Shown piece by piece: positions 7,872 through 18,030 of a stretch of 64,000 nt of DNA. Every line of letters starts with the position of its first letter. Position 1 is the first letter of the stretch. The notes under the pieces are model-generated. The model did no database searches, was not told where the DNA came from, and worked only from the letters and a program-made list of their open reading frames with translations. Source of the stretch: Glycomyces terrestris. Its GTDB lineage: Bacteria; Actinomycetota; Actinomycetes; Mycobacteriales; Micromonosporaceae. Made by a program: the position numbers and the translations under genes. The DNA is taken from the NCBI RefSeq assembly GCF_003933745.1, contig NZ_RSEB01000002.1:868001-932000 (forward strand), given 5' to 3'.

Positions 7872-8597
7872 CTACTGCGCCGCCGCCTGGAGCGCCTGGA
7901 ACCGCTCCGAGCGCAGCCGCTCGGGCCACGTGTCGTCCAGCGGCGGCAGCTGCGCCGGGTCGACGCCGATCGCCCAGCCCAGGAGCAGGTCCGCGAGCCG
8001 CGGATTGCGGGCCAGGCCCGGGCCGTGCATGTAGGTGCCGATGACGTGGCCGGCCCAGGCGCCCTCGGTCGTGCCGTCGTTGCCGACGCCGGCGGTGACG
8101 CGCGCGAGCGGCTGCACCGCCTCGCCGAGGTGGGTGCGCCCGCCGTGGTTCTCGAACCCGGTGATCGGCCCGATCCCCAGCTGCGGGTGCGAATCGCCGG
8201 CGATCTCGCCGACCGCGCGCGAGGGGCCGCGGTCCGAGCGCAGGTCGAGGATGTTCAGGCCCTCGTACGCCCGCCCGTTCGCGTAGAACGAGGAGCCGAG
8301 CAGCTGGTAGCCGGCGCAGATCGCGAGGATCGGCTTCCCGGCCTCGGCGGCGCGGCTGAGCGCGCCGTCCTGGAGGAGCCGGTCGGCCGCGACGGCCTGC
8401 GGGCCGTCCTCGCCGCCGCCGATGAGGTACATGTCCGCGGTGTGCGGGATGTGCTGGTCGCTGCGGATCTGCATCGGCTCCACGTCGATCCCGCGGGCGC
8501 GGGCCCGGTGGGCCAGGACCAGGAGGTTCCCCCGGTCCCCGTACGTGGACAGGAGGTCCGGGTAGAGCCAGACGATGCGCAGGGTGCTCAGTGCCAC
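7872..8597 (-). CDS. gatD: Lipid II isoglutaminyl synthase, glutaminase subunit GatD
   Basis: A 241-residue class I glutamine amidotransferase of the CobB/CobQ-like type. The nucleophile is C94 in LAICAGYQ and the catalytic histidine is H191 in GTYMHGPG. With MurT it amidates the alpha-carboxyl of D-glutamate in lipid II, GatD releasing the ammonia. The gene follows murT by 19 bp on the same strand, the standard pairing. The GTG start has AAGGAAG about ten bases upstream. GatD lacks the glutamate of the usual Cys-His-Glu triad in characterised members; I did not try to place that residue here. Confidence 0.93.
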   Translation of the reverse strand: MALSTLRIVWLYPDLLSTYGDRGNLLVLAHRARARGIDVEPMQIRSDQHIPHTADMYLIGGGEDGPQAVAADRLLQDGALSRAAEAGKPILAICAGYQLLGSSFYANGRAYEGLNILDLRSDRGPSRAVGEIAGDSHPQLGIGPITGFENHGGRTHLGEAVQPLARVTAGVGNDGTTEGAWAGHVIGTYMHGPGLARNPRLADLLLGWAIGVDPAQLPPLDDTWPERLRSERFQALQAAAQ

Positions 8598-8616
8598 GGG
8601 GAACGCTTCCTTCTCG

Positions 8617-9861
8617 CTAGTTGACCCGGTTGAATTCGGCGCGGATGTCCTGGAACGCCGTGTAGTTCGCGACGACCTCCACCGGACCCGGCGGCACCGC
8701 CGCGATCGCGGCCCGCACGTCGTCGACCACCAGGAAGTCGACCCCGTCGACCTCCAGGCGCACGGCCAGGTCTGTGCGGCGGTCGCCGGTGACGACGACC
8801 TTGCGCCCGGCCAGGGAGGTGAAGTCCACGTCGTAGATCCACGAGGTGTCGAAGCCGTCGACCTCGCGCGCGTTCAGCGACAGCACCACTGGCGGGTTCG
8901 GCTCGATCATGTCGAACGACTCCAGCCAGCCCGCCGGGTTCTTCGCCAGCAGCAGCCGCAGGTGGCGGCCGTCGCGCTCGACCTTCGCGTACCGGCCCGC
9001 GACCGAGGCCACCTCCGAGAGGCGCGGCGCGGCCTGCGCCGGGTCCACCCCGAACAGGGACGCCACCGCGAGCGCGGTCGCCGCGTTCGCGCGGTTCACC
9101 CGGCCCGGGAGCTGGAGGTTCAGGTCGTAGCGGCGCCCGTCCGGGCCGACCACGGCCTCCCCCTGGTGCGCCACCGACCACTGCGGGCTCGGGCGGTTCA
9201 GGCCGCAGTTCGTGCAGCGCCAGAACTCGCCGAACCGGTCGAGGTGCGCGCCGCAGTTCGGGCAGATCGCCGAGTCCGCGGTCCAGCTCTGGCCGGCCGC
9301 GACCCACACGACCCGCTCGCACACCGACGCGGCCCACACGATGAGCGGGTCGTCGGCGTTGGCGACGATCGTGGTCTGCCCGGCCGAGGCCTGGAGCGTC
9401 TGGCGCCACTTCGCGGCCAGCGCCGTCACCTCCATGGCCCGGTCCAGCTGGTCCCGGGAGAGGTTGAGGAGCGCCACGACCTTCGGGCGGGCCGCGTCCA
9501 GCAGCTGCCCCAGATAGTGCTCGTCGCACTCCAGGGCCGCGTACTCGGCCTTCGGGGCCTTCGCGAGCGCCGTGGTGTGGCCGGTCGGCATGTTCGCGCC
9601 GAACGAGTTCGTCGCGACCCGGCCGATGGCCTCGAGCGCGGCCGTCGTGAACCGCGTGGTCGTGGTCTTGCCGTTGGTGCCCGAGATGAGCACCACGTGG
9701 CGGCCCTCGGCGAGGAGTTCGAGGAGCCGCGGTTCGACGATCAATCCGACTCGGCCGCCGATCACCGACCCGTCGCCCCGGCCCGTGGCGCGCGAGAGCG
9801 CGGCCGCGGTCCGCAGGAGCGTGGTGGCGAACTTCGCGCGTGGGGTCAGATTCGCGCTCAT
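8617..9861 (-). CDS. murT: Lipid II isoglutaminyl synthase, Mur ligase-like subunit MurT
   Basis: A 414-residue Mur ligase relative. The ATP-binding loop SGTNGKTTTTR is near residue 60. A four-cysteine zinc ribbon (CPNCGAH and CTNCG) sits in the central domain, and the C-terminal DUF1727 domain ends near FQDIRAEFNRVN. MurT activates the D-isoglutamate carboxyl of lipid II for amidation by GatD-derived ammonia, a modification needed for efficient cross-linking. The ATG at MSANLTPRAKF is chosen because that is where the domain starts and the upstream in-frame sequence has the composition of non-coding DNA. It is divergent from mraZ across a 555-bp gap. Confidence 0.93.
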   Translation of the reverse strand: MSANLTPRAKFATTLLRTAAALSRATGRGDGSVIGGRVGLIVEPRLLELLAEGRHVVLISGTNGKTTTTRFTTAALEAIGRVATNSFGANMPTGHTTALAKAPKAEYAALECDEHYLGQLLDAARPKVVALLNLSRDQLDRAMEVTALAAKWRQTLQASAGQTTIVANADDPLIVWAASVCERVVWVAAGQSWTADSAICPNCGAHLDRFGEFWRCTNCGLNRPSPQWSVAHQGEAVVGPDGRRYDLNLQLPGRVNRANAATALAVASLFGVDPAQAAPRLSEVASVAGRYAKVERDGRHLRLLLAKNPAGWLESFDMIEPNPPVVLSLNAREVDGFDTSWIYDVDFTSLAGRKVVVTGDRRTDLAVRLEVDGVDFLVVDDVRAAIAAVPPGPVEVVANYTAFQDIRAEFNRVN

Positions 9862-10314
9862 GCGGGCTCTCTCTTTCGTCTTGATCGCACTCGACGGCCG
9901 TGCTTTCCGAACGACTATGCACAAGAGTTTGTCACACGAGTCCCCGCTGGCGTGACGAGCGGCCGGTGGCCGTGAGGCCGCCCGCCCCCGGCGCGCCCGA
10001 GGCAGTGACGGACGCGAATGCCCTTGCCGCGCCGCGGCGGCCGCCCGGCGCGGCCCCCGCCCCGCCCCCGCGGCCATCACTCCACAGTGACCGATCGCGG
10101 ACGGCCCGTGCCCGGCGCCGGTCGCACTCCGTGAGTCCGCGGCGGCGGAGCGTCGGATCGCCTGCGTCCCAAGCCACTCGGACGAGTGAACAATGAATGA
10201 AACTCACCTATCGCGCCCCGTGTTGCGCAACCGTCACTCCACTGTCCTCCACCATCGCTGACCTGCCACGACGCCGCGCCCAACACGGATGCCACGCGGA
10301 AACAACCCCCATAG
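9862..10314. other. non-coding divergent region between murT and the dcw cluster
   Basis: No credible gene is present; open frames here have shadow-like, arginine/alanine/proline-rich translations and no ribosome sites. The part next to murT is comparatively AT-rich around 9900-9945 and probably holds its promoter, but I could not place a convincing -35/-10 pair. A small inverted repeat CACTCG-GA-CGAGTG sits at 10175-10188, followed by an AT-richer stretch at 10185-10205. The MraZ box begins at the right edge. Confidence 0.5.
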
Positions 10315-10350
10315 GTGGGGGAGAGTGGAGTAAGGTGGGGCGCAATGGCG
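10315..10350 (+). promoter_or_regulatory. MraZ box: four direct repeats with a 10-bp period
   Basis: GTGGGG, GTGGAG, GTGGGG and ATGGCG begin at 10315, 10325, 10335 and 10345, each separated by four bases. The core TGGNG is thus repeated with five-base spacers, the layout known for MraZ binding in several bacteria. The array ends about 67 bp before the mraZ ATG. It should let MraZ control its own operon, including rsmH, ftsL and ftsI. Confidence 0.85.
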
Positions 10351-10416
10351 GGGCAGGTGACCCGCCACAGCGGTCGGGGAGGCCGCGCAGCCTGAGAGTC
10401 ACGGGGGGTGGCGCCG

Positions 10417-10848
10417 ATGTTCCTCGGCACCCACACCCCGAGGCTGGACGACAAGGGCCGCGTGATCCTTCCCGCGAAGTTCCGGGAAGGACTGGCGGAG
10501 GGAGTCGTGATCACCAAGGGACAGGAGCGCTGCCTCTACGTGTTCCCCGAGGCCGAGTTCGCGCGCATCGCCGAGTCCCTCCAGCAGGCCCCCATGTCGA
10601 GCAAGACCGCCCGCGCCTACACGCGCGTGTTCTTCGCCTCGGCCCACGACGAGGTCCCCGACAAGCAGGGCCGCGTCACCATCCCCCAGCGCCTGCGCGA
10701 CTACGCCGGACTCGACCGCGACCTCGTCGTCATCGGCGCCTCGAACCGCGTCGAGATCTGGAACGCCCCCACCTGGGACGAATACCTGGAGGCCTCCGAG
10801 GAGGCCTTCGCCGACATCGAAGAGGGCGACCTGCCCGAAGGACTGTGA
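10417..10848 (+). CDS. mraZ: Transcriptional regulator MraZ
   Basis: A 143-residue protein with the two tandem SpoVT/AbrB-like halves of Mra[23 protein letters not shown] at the N-terminus (conserved DxKGR) and the second half [16 protein letters not shown]. It forms a ring that binds direct TGGNG repeats and adjusts expression of the dcw cluster; such repeats lie just upstream. The ATG 10417 is preferred over a GTG nine bases earlier, because [10 protein letters not shown] is the universal N-terminus and GGGGGG is suitably placed. rsmH follows after 16 bp. Confidence 0.95.
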   Translation: MFLGTHTPRLDDKGRVILPAKFREGLAEGVVITKGQERCLYVFPEAEFARIAESLQQAPMSSKTARAYTRVFFASAHDEVPDKQGRVTIPQRLRDYAGLDRDLVVIGASNRVEIWNAPTWDEYLEASEEAFADIEEGDLPEGL

Positions 10849-10864
10849 GAAGGAGGTGAGCGGA

Positions 10865-11836
10865 ATGAACGACGCTCCGCACGTGCCCGTCATGCTGGAC
10901 GAGGTGCTCGACCACCTCGCGCCCGCCGCGTCCCGGCCCGGCGCGCTGGCGGTCGACGCCACCCTCGGCGCCGGCGGCCACAGCGAGGCCCTCCTGACCG
11001 CGCACCCCGGCCTCACCGTCATCGGGATCGACCGCGACCCCAACGCCCTCGAGCTCGCCTCCAAGCGGCTCGCCGGCTTCGGCGACCGGTTCATCCCCGC
11101 CCGCGCCGTCTACGACGCCATCCCGGACGTCCTGCGCGCCAACGGCTTCCGCGAACTCGACGCCGTGCTGTTCGACCTCGGGGTCTCCTCGATGCAGCTC
11201 GACCAGCGCGAACGCGGCTTCGCCTACAGCCAGGACGCGCCCCTGGACATGCGCATGAACCCCGACGACGAGCTCACCGCCGAGATCGTCGTCAACACCT
11301 ACGAACCGGGTGAACTCGTGCGCATCCTGCGGACCTACGGCGAGGAGAAGTTCGCGCCGCGCGTCGTCAGCGCGATCGTGAACGCCCGCGCCAAGGCCCC
11401 CATCACCTCCAGCAGCGCCCTCGCCGACCTGGTGCGGGACGCCATCCCGGCGGCCGCCCGCCGCACGGGCGGCAACCCCGCCAAGCGCACCTTCCAAGCG
11501 CTGCGCATCGAGGTGAACGGCGAGCTGGAGACCTGGGAGCGGGCCCTGCCCGCCGCCCTCGACGCCACGGCCCCCGGCGGCCGCGTCGTCGTCCTCTCCT
11601 ACCACTCGCTCGAAGACCGCATCACCAAGCAGGAGCTGGCCAAGCGCGCCAGGTCCAACAGCCCGGCCGGCCTCCCGGTCGACCTCCCCGGCACCGAGCC
11701 CACCTTTCGACTCCTTACGAAGAAGGCCCAGCAACCGACCCAGACCGAACTCGATCGCAACCCGCGCTCGGCGCCCGCCCGGCTCCGCGCGGCCGAACGC
11801 ATCGCACCGTCCACACGAGCAGGAGGCGCAACATGA
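10865..11836 (+). CDS. rsmH: 16S rRNA (cytosine1402-N4)-methyltransferase RsmH
   Basis: A 323-residue SAM-dependent methyltransferase that modifies C1402 in the decoding centre of 16S rRNA. Its hallmark pieces are HVPVMLDEVL, the SAM motif VDATLGAGGHSEA, FDLGVSSMQLD and the late VLSYHSLEDR. The ATG 10865 is chosen since AGGAGGT lies about seven bases upstream; a GTG at 10856 would overlap that ribosome site. It is the second gene of the dcw cluster and overlaps the ftsL start by four bases. Confidence 0.96.
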   Translation: MNDAPHVPVMLDEVLDHLAPAASRPGALAVDATLGAGGHSEALLTAHPGLTVIGIDRDPNALELASKRLAGFGDRFIPARAVYDAIPDVLRANGFRELDAVLFDLGVSSMQLDQRERGFAYSQDAPLDMRMNPDDELTAEIVVNTYEPGELVRILRTYGEEKFAPRVVSAIVNARAKAPITSSSALADLVRDAIPAAARRTGGNPAKRTFQALRIEVNGELETWERALPAALDATAPGGRVVVLSYHSLEDRITKQELAKRARSNSPAGLPVDLPGTEPTFRLLTKKAQQPTQTELDRNPRSAPARLRAAERIAPSTRAGGAT

Positions 11837-12414
11837 GCGACCAGTACCGTCGCGCTCAGGCCGACCCCGAGGAGATCATCAAGGCCGCCCGCCGCCGGGC
11901 GCGCGCCGCGTCGTCGCGGCGACGATCCCTCGTGGGCGACGCCGAAGCCGCCGCGCCTGCCTTCGACGGGAACCTGGCGATGCAGCCCGCGCCCGTGGAG
12001 ACCCCGGTCGAGGCGCCCGCCGAGGCGCCCGCCGCGCCGCAGCGCGAGACCGTCGTCATCCCGCGGACCAAGACCGCCGAGCGCCCGAGCGCCAAGCCGG
12101 CCCCCGAGCCGGTCGAGGTGCCGCGCCCGGCGTTCGTCGGCGGCATCGTCGGCCTGGTCGTCGCGGGCATCGTGGGCCTGCTGCTGCTCAACACGGTCAT
12201 CAACGAGGACGCCTACCACCTCCAGGAGCTGCGGACGCAGGCGGACGAGCTGGACCAGACCGAGCAGGCGCTGGCCGACGAGCTCACGAACCTGAACTCG
12301 CCGAACAACCTGGAGGCCGAGGCCGTGCGCTTCGGCATGGTCCACCCGGAGAAGGTCACGTTCCTGTACCTGCCCGGCGGGGAGACCGTCGAGGTGCCCT
12401 GGAACGAGGAGTAG
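11833..12414 (+). CDS. ftsL: Divisome protein FtsL-like
   Basis: A 193-residue bitopic membrane protein with a long basic and then Pro/Ala/Glu-rich cytosolic N-terminus (residues 1-97). One membrane helix follows at about 98-122 (VGGIVGLVVAGIVGLLLL), then a short extracytoplasmic coiled coil (ELRTQADELDQTEQALADELTNL) and a tail. Sequence identity to FtsL is always low; the call rests on topology and on position between rsmH and ftsI. FtsL pairs with DivIC to activate FtsW-FtsI septal synthesis. The ATG overlaps the rsmH stop and follows AGGAGG. Confidence 0.82.
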   Translation: MSDQYRRAQADPEEIIKAARRRARAASSRRRSLVGDAEAAAPAFDGNLAMQPAPVETPVEAPAEAPAAPQRETVVIPRTKTAERPSAKPAPEPVEVPRPAFVGGIVGLVVAGIVGLLLLNTVINEDAYHLQELRTQADELDQTEQALADELTNLNSPNNLEAEAVRFGMVHPEKVTFLYLPGGETVEVPWNEE

Positions 12415-12422
12415 GGAGTTCG

Positions 12423-14639
12423 ATGACCGAGACCGACCCCCGACGGCGCCGCGACCCCTCCTCGATCAGCCGGGCGCGCCGGTACACGCCCCGCGGACGC
12501 ACCGTCCGCGAAGCGGCGGAGGCGGGGGAGGACAACCGGGCCCGGGAGAACGGGGCGCGCGACCGCGAGGCCGCGCGCCGCGAGCGCAACCGGGCCGCGC
12601 AGCAGGAGACCGGGGCCGAGGACCTCGCGGCGAAGCGCCGCCGCGAGGCCGCGGCCCGCTCCCGCGAGCGGCGCCAGCGCGAGACGGGCGCGGTCCCGGC
12701 CGAACCCCGGGCCGACGCGGCCCGCACCGCGACCTCCCGCCGCACGGGCGCCGCCAAGTCGGAGCCCGTGCGGCGCACCGGGACCGTGCGCGCGAACCCG
12801 AACCGGCGCACCGGGACCGTCGGCCCCCAGCGGCGCCCGGCCTCGCGCGCCACCGGCCCCGTCAAGGCCGTCCCGGCCCGGCCGCACCCGCGGCTGCCGC
12901 GCCTGGGCAGCCCGCGCCGGCGCCTGCGCATGGCCTCGGCGTTCGTCATGATCCTGCTGCTCGCCTCCGGCGCGCGGCTCGTCCAGCTCCAGGTCACCGA
13001 CTCGGCGGCGTACGCGGCCGAGGCGATGAACCAGCGCCTGACGACCGAGCCGCTCCCGGCCGAGCGCGGGGCGATCCTCGACCGCAACGGGAACCGCCTG
13101 GCCTACTCGATCGAGGCGAACTACATCGCGGTCGACCCGGTCATGGTCAAGGGCGACGCCGGCGAGCTCGCCGCGAAGCTCGCCCCCCTGCTGGGCCGCA
13201 CCGCGTCCGAGCTCGAACCGCTCATCGCGACCAAGGAGACCGCGCAGGGCGACCCGATCCGCTTCGCCTACCTCCAGCGCGGCGTGGACCTCGCCATCGG
13301 CGACGAGATCCGCGAGATGGAGAACCCGGGCCTGATCATCGGCGACGACGAGCGCCGGGTGGTGCCCGGGCACGACCTCGCCGCCAACGTCCTCGGCTTC
13401 ACCGGCGGCGACGCCGGCGAGGGCCTCGGCGGCCTGGAGGCCGCCTACAACGACTGGCTCACCGGCACCGACGGCGAGGTCTCCTACGAGCGCAGCCAGT
13501 CCGGCCAGCCGATCCCCGGCGCGTTCTACCGCGAGGAGGAGGCGGTGCCGGGCAAGGACATCCAGCTCACCATCGACGCCGACCTCCAGTTCCAGGTGCA
13601 GAAGATCCTGGAGCAGACCGTGACCGACCACGACGCCGAGTTCGGCTCGGCCATGGTCATGGACGTGCACACCGGCGAGATGCTGGCGATGGCCTCGACC
13701 CCGACGTACGACGCGGCCAACCCGTTCGACGTCGAGAGCGACGAGGCGTACCGCGACTACGGCACCCAGGCCACAGTGGACCCCGGTTCGATCCACAAGG
13801 CGGTCGTGTTCGCCGCGGCCCTCGAGGAGGGCTGCATCGAGCCCGACGGCACCATGCACGTCGAGCAGTCGATCAACAAGGGCGGCACCGACTACCGCGA
13901 CGGCTACGACCACGGCAGCGCGGTCCTGAGCCTGGCCGGGATCATCGCCCAGTCCTCGAACGTGGGCACCATCCAGCTCGCCGACTGCGTCGGCAAGGAG
14001 AAGCTCTACGAGTACCAGCAGGCGTTCGGCCTCGGCCAGGTGACCGGAGTGGGCGTCGCCGGCGAGGCGTCGGGCATCCTCCAGCCGCCGGACCAGTGGT
14101 CGGGCACCTCGTACGGCTCGGTCCCGATCGGCCACGAGGGCACCGCCACGATCATCCAGATGGCCGCCCTCTACGCCGCGATCGCCAACGACGGCGTGTA
14201 CGTGCAGCCGACCCTCGTCGACCACCTCATCGACGAGGACGGGAACCCCGTCGAAGACGACGAGGAGCCCGAGACCCGGCGGGTCATCTCGACCGAGACC
14301 GCCCAGGACCTCCAGTACCTGCTCCAGGCCCCCATCGCGGCCGAGACGGGCACGGGCCGCAACGCCGAGCTGGAGAACTACCACCTCGCCGGCAAGACCG
14401 GCACCGGCGGCCTGGTGGTCGACGGCGAGTACGCGCCGGGCAACGTGGCCTCGTTCGTGGGCTTCGCCCCGGCCGAGGACCCGCAGTACGTGGTGGCCGT
14501 CAGCGTCTACGTCCCCGGCGGGGGCGGCGGCGGTGCGACCACCGGCGAGGCGTTCAAGGAGATCAACGAGTTCGCGTTGGGCTACTTCGGGGTTCGCCCC
14601 GCGACCGGCCCCGCCCCGGAGTTCGACGTCTGGGGATGA
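12423..14639 (+). CDS. ftsI: Septal peptidoglycan transpeptidase FtsI (PBP3/PbpB)
   Basis: A 738-residue class B penicillin-binding protein. An unusually long (about 165 residues), Arg/Ala-rich, low-complexity cytosolic N-terminus precedes the single membrane anchor (MASAFVMILLLASGARLVQL). The dimerisation domain then follows (ERGAILDRNGNRLAYS), then the transpeptidase domain with S456-x-x-K (GSIHK), SSN and KTGTGG. It cross-links septal peptidoglycan at the division site. There is no PASTA domain. The ATG follows GGAG after an 8-bp gap from ftsL. The gene ends the dcw block here; no murE, murF or mraY follows. Confidence 0.96.
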   Translation: MTETDPRRRRDPSSISRARRYTPRGRTVREAAEAGEDNRARENGARDREAARRERNRAAQQETGAEDLAAKRRREAAARSRERRQRETGAVPAEPRADAARTATSRRTGAAKSEPVRRTGTVRANPNRRTGTVGPQRRPASRATGPVKAVPARPHPRLPRLGSPRRRLRMASAFVMILLLASGARLVQLQVTDSAAYAAEAMNQRLTTEPLPAERGAILDRNGNRLAYSIEANYIAVDPVMVKGDAGELAAKLAPLLGRTASELEPLIATKETAQGDPIRFAYLQRGVDLAIGDEIREMENPGLIIGDDERRVVPGHDLAANVLGFTGGDAGEGLGGLEAAYNDWLTGTDGEVSYERSQSGQPIPGAFYREEEAVPGKDIQLTIDADLQFQVQKILEQTVTDHDAEFGSAMVMDVHTGEMLAMASTPTYDAANPFDVESDEAYRDYGTQATVDPGSIHKAVVFAAALEEGCIEPDGTMHVEQSINKGGTDYRDGYDHGSAVLSLAGIIAQSSNVGTIQLADCVGKEKLYEYQQAFGLGQVTGVGVAGEASGILQPPDQWSGTSYGSVPIGHEGTATIIQMAALYAAIANDGVYVQPTLVDHLIDEDGNPVEDDEEPETRRVISTETAQDLQYLLQAPIAAETGTGRNAELENYHLAGKTGTGGLVVDGEYAPGNVASFVGFAPAEDPQYVVAVSVYVPGGGGGGATTGEAFKEINEFALGYFGVRPATGPAPEFDVWG

Positions 14640-14750
14640 CCGGGCGGCGGGCGCGGGCGTGACGCCGCTCCGAAACCTTCCCGAGGGGGAATCGGGGGTC
14701 GGCCTCCGGCGTTAGCATCGAAGGCGTCAAGGAAGAAGGAGCCGATTGTT

Positions 14751-15665
14751 TTGAACGATGACCCTTGGGCACTGTGTGAAGTCCTCGCCGAGCCCCCGGA
14801 GGCCCGGGGTGCGGTGCTGCTGCACTTCCTCGACGGGTTCATGGACGCGGGTCAGGCGGGTCGAGGGGTCGTGGACCACCTGTTCAAGACCCTCGAGCAC
14901 ACCCCAGTCGCGTCCTTCGACGTCGACCAGCTCATCGACTACCGCTCGCGGCGGCCGAACCTGACGTTCTCGATCGACCGGTGGTCGGACTTCGAGGCGC
15001 CGCAACTGGTCGTCTACCTCATGCGCGACGCCTCCGACCGGCCGTTCCTGCTCATGACCGGGCCCGAGCCCGACTTCGCCTGGGAGCGGTTCGTGGACTC
15101 GGTCGAGGACCTCATCGAGCACTGGCACGTGCCGCTGACCCTGGGCTTCCAGGGCATCCCCATGGGCGTGCCGCACACCCGCGCGCTCGGCATGACCGTG
15201 CACGCCACCCGCCCCGAACTCGTCTTCGACAACCGCCCCGTGTTCAACGAGGTCACCGTCCCCGGGAACGCCGCGGGCCTGCTCGAGTACCGCCTCGGCG
15301 AGTCCGGCCGCGACGCGATCGGCCTCTCGGTGCACGTGCCCCACTACGTCATGCAGATGACCTACCCCGCGGCCACGATGCGCCTCCTGGAGGGCATCCG
15401 CGAGGCCACCGGCCTCGACCTGCCCGCCGACGAGGAGCTCGAACTCGAACGCACCCAGGTGGACTCGGACATCGCCGAGCAGGTCGCCGAGTCCGACGAG
15501 GTCGCCGACGTCGTCAAGACCCTTGAGGAGCAGTACGACTCGTTCACCGAGGCCGCCGATGCCGACGAGATGCTCCAAGAGGGGCGCATCCCCACGGCCG
15601 ACGAACTCGGCGCGGCGTTCGAGCACTTCCTCGCTGAGCGCCAGCGAGGCGAGGACGAGAAGTAG
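14751..15665 (+). CDS. PAC2-family (proteasome assembly chaperone-like) protein
   Basis: A 304-residue protein of the PAC2 superfamily (COG2047-type, found in actinobacteria with proteasomes). It shows the typical blocks LLHFLDGFMDAGQAGRG, FDVDQLIDYRSRRP, LLMTGPEPDFAW and GIPMGVPHTR, and ends in a long acidic helical tail. Actinobacterial members have a PAC2-like fold; whether they assist proteasome assembly is unproven. The start is taken as TTG 14751, with AGGAG nine bases upstream; the in-frame protein begins NDDPWALCE. Its last codons lie inside the first copy of a 40-bp tandem repeat. Confidence 0.85.
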   Translation: MNDDPWALCEVLAEPPEARGAVLLHFLDGFMDAGQAGRGVVDHLFKTLEHTPVASFDVDQLIDYRSRRPNLTFSIDRWSDFEAPQLVVYLMRDASDRPFLLMTGPEPDFAWERFVDSVEDLIEHWHVPLTLGFQGIPMGVPHTRALGMTVHATRPELVFDNRPVFNEVTVPGNAAGLLEYRLGESGRDAIGLSVHVPHYVMQMTYPAATMRLLEGIREATGLDLPADEELELERTQVDSDIAEQVAESDEVADVVKTLEEQYDSFTEAADADEMLQEGRIPTADELGAAFEHFLAERQRGEDEK

Positions 15666-15760
15666 GGCCTCGACGCGGCGCCGGTGAGGCGAGGACGAGC
15701 AGTAAGGCCCTGACGCAGCGCCGGGGAGGCGAGGACGAGCAAAAGGGCCCGGCCCGGCAC
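15641..15760. repeat. three tandem copies of a 40-bp repeat
   Basis: The core GAGGCGAGGACGAG starts at 15646, 15686 and 15726, an exact 40-bp period. The copies are about 80 percent alike by eye. The first copy covers the last codons and TAG stop of the PAC2-family gene; the other two are downstream and non-coding. Because 40 is not a multiple of three, expansion into the gene would change its frame. I know of no family for this repeat. Confidence 0.9.
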
Positions 15761-15968
15761 GACCAGCGCGACGACGAGTCATCCGACGAGTTATCCACAG
15801 GGGCAGAAGTTTTTCTTGAGTCCATTGACTTCTTGTGAAAAGCTTGCCCCAGTTTTGGTGTAGGTCGGCGGTGAGTAGGGGACCGCGCGGACCGTCGGAA
15901 GACTGCGGCGCGGGATGGCTCCCGCGCCGCGGCACCTGCACCAGACCGCGCAGCGCACAACCGAATAC
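15761..15968. other. non-coding region with a perfect DnaA box
   Basis: No gene is visible. TTATCCACA, a perfect match to the DnaA-box consensus, lies at 15791-15799, preceded by a degenerate TCATCCGAC. The next 50 bases (about 15805-15855) are unusually AT-rich for this genome. Only one good box is present, far fewer than in an origin, so regulatory titration or chance are the likely explanations. Confidence 0.5.
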
Positions 15969-16007
15969 GGGTGAGGGCCGGAGCTCGCCAAGCTCCGGCC
16001 CTCACCC
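15969..16007. terminator. hairpin terminator of typA
   Basis: A perfect 17-bp stem (15969-15985 with 15991-16007) with a CGCCA loop lies 10 bp past the typA stop on the minus strand. It is the obvious terminator for typA and may also stop transcripts from the plus strand. Confidence 0.85.
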
Positions 16008-16016
16008 TCCGAGCGA

Positions 16017-17897
<1,881 letters not shown>

Positions 17898-17993
17898 TGT
17901 CGCCTAGCGGGCCCGTCGCCCTGGTGTTGACCCAGGTGATAGCCGACACCCGTCACAGCACGCCTGTGAAAGCTGTTCACATTGATGCTTTCC

Positions 17994-18022
17994 CTGACAG
18001 ATCGTCCGCGGATTCATATACT
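17994..18022 (+). promoter_or_regulatory. SigA-type promoter of the glucosaminidase gene (probably leaderless)
   Basis: CTGACA (17994-17999) and TATACT (18017-18022) are each five-of-six matches to -35 and -10 consensus with an ideal 17-bp spacer. The predicted transcription start, about seven bases beyond the -10, falls within two bases of the ATG at 18031, and no ribosome site exists. Confidence 0.75.
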
Positions 18023-18030
18023 GCCATGCT

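Noticed and set aside
15761-15968. A replication origin
   Set aside because: Only one good DnaA box is present and no dnaA, dnaN or gyr genes are nearby.
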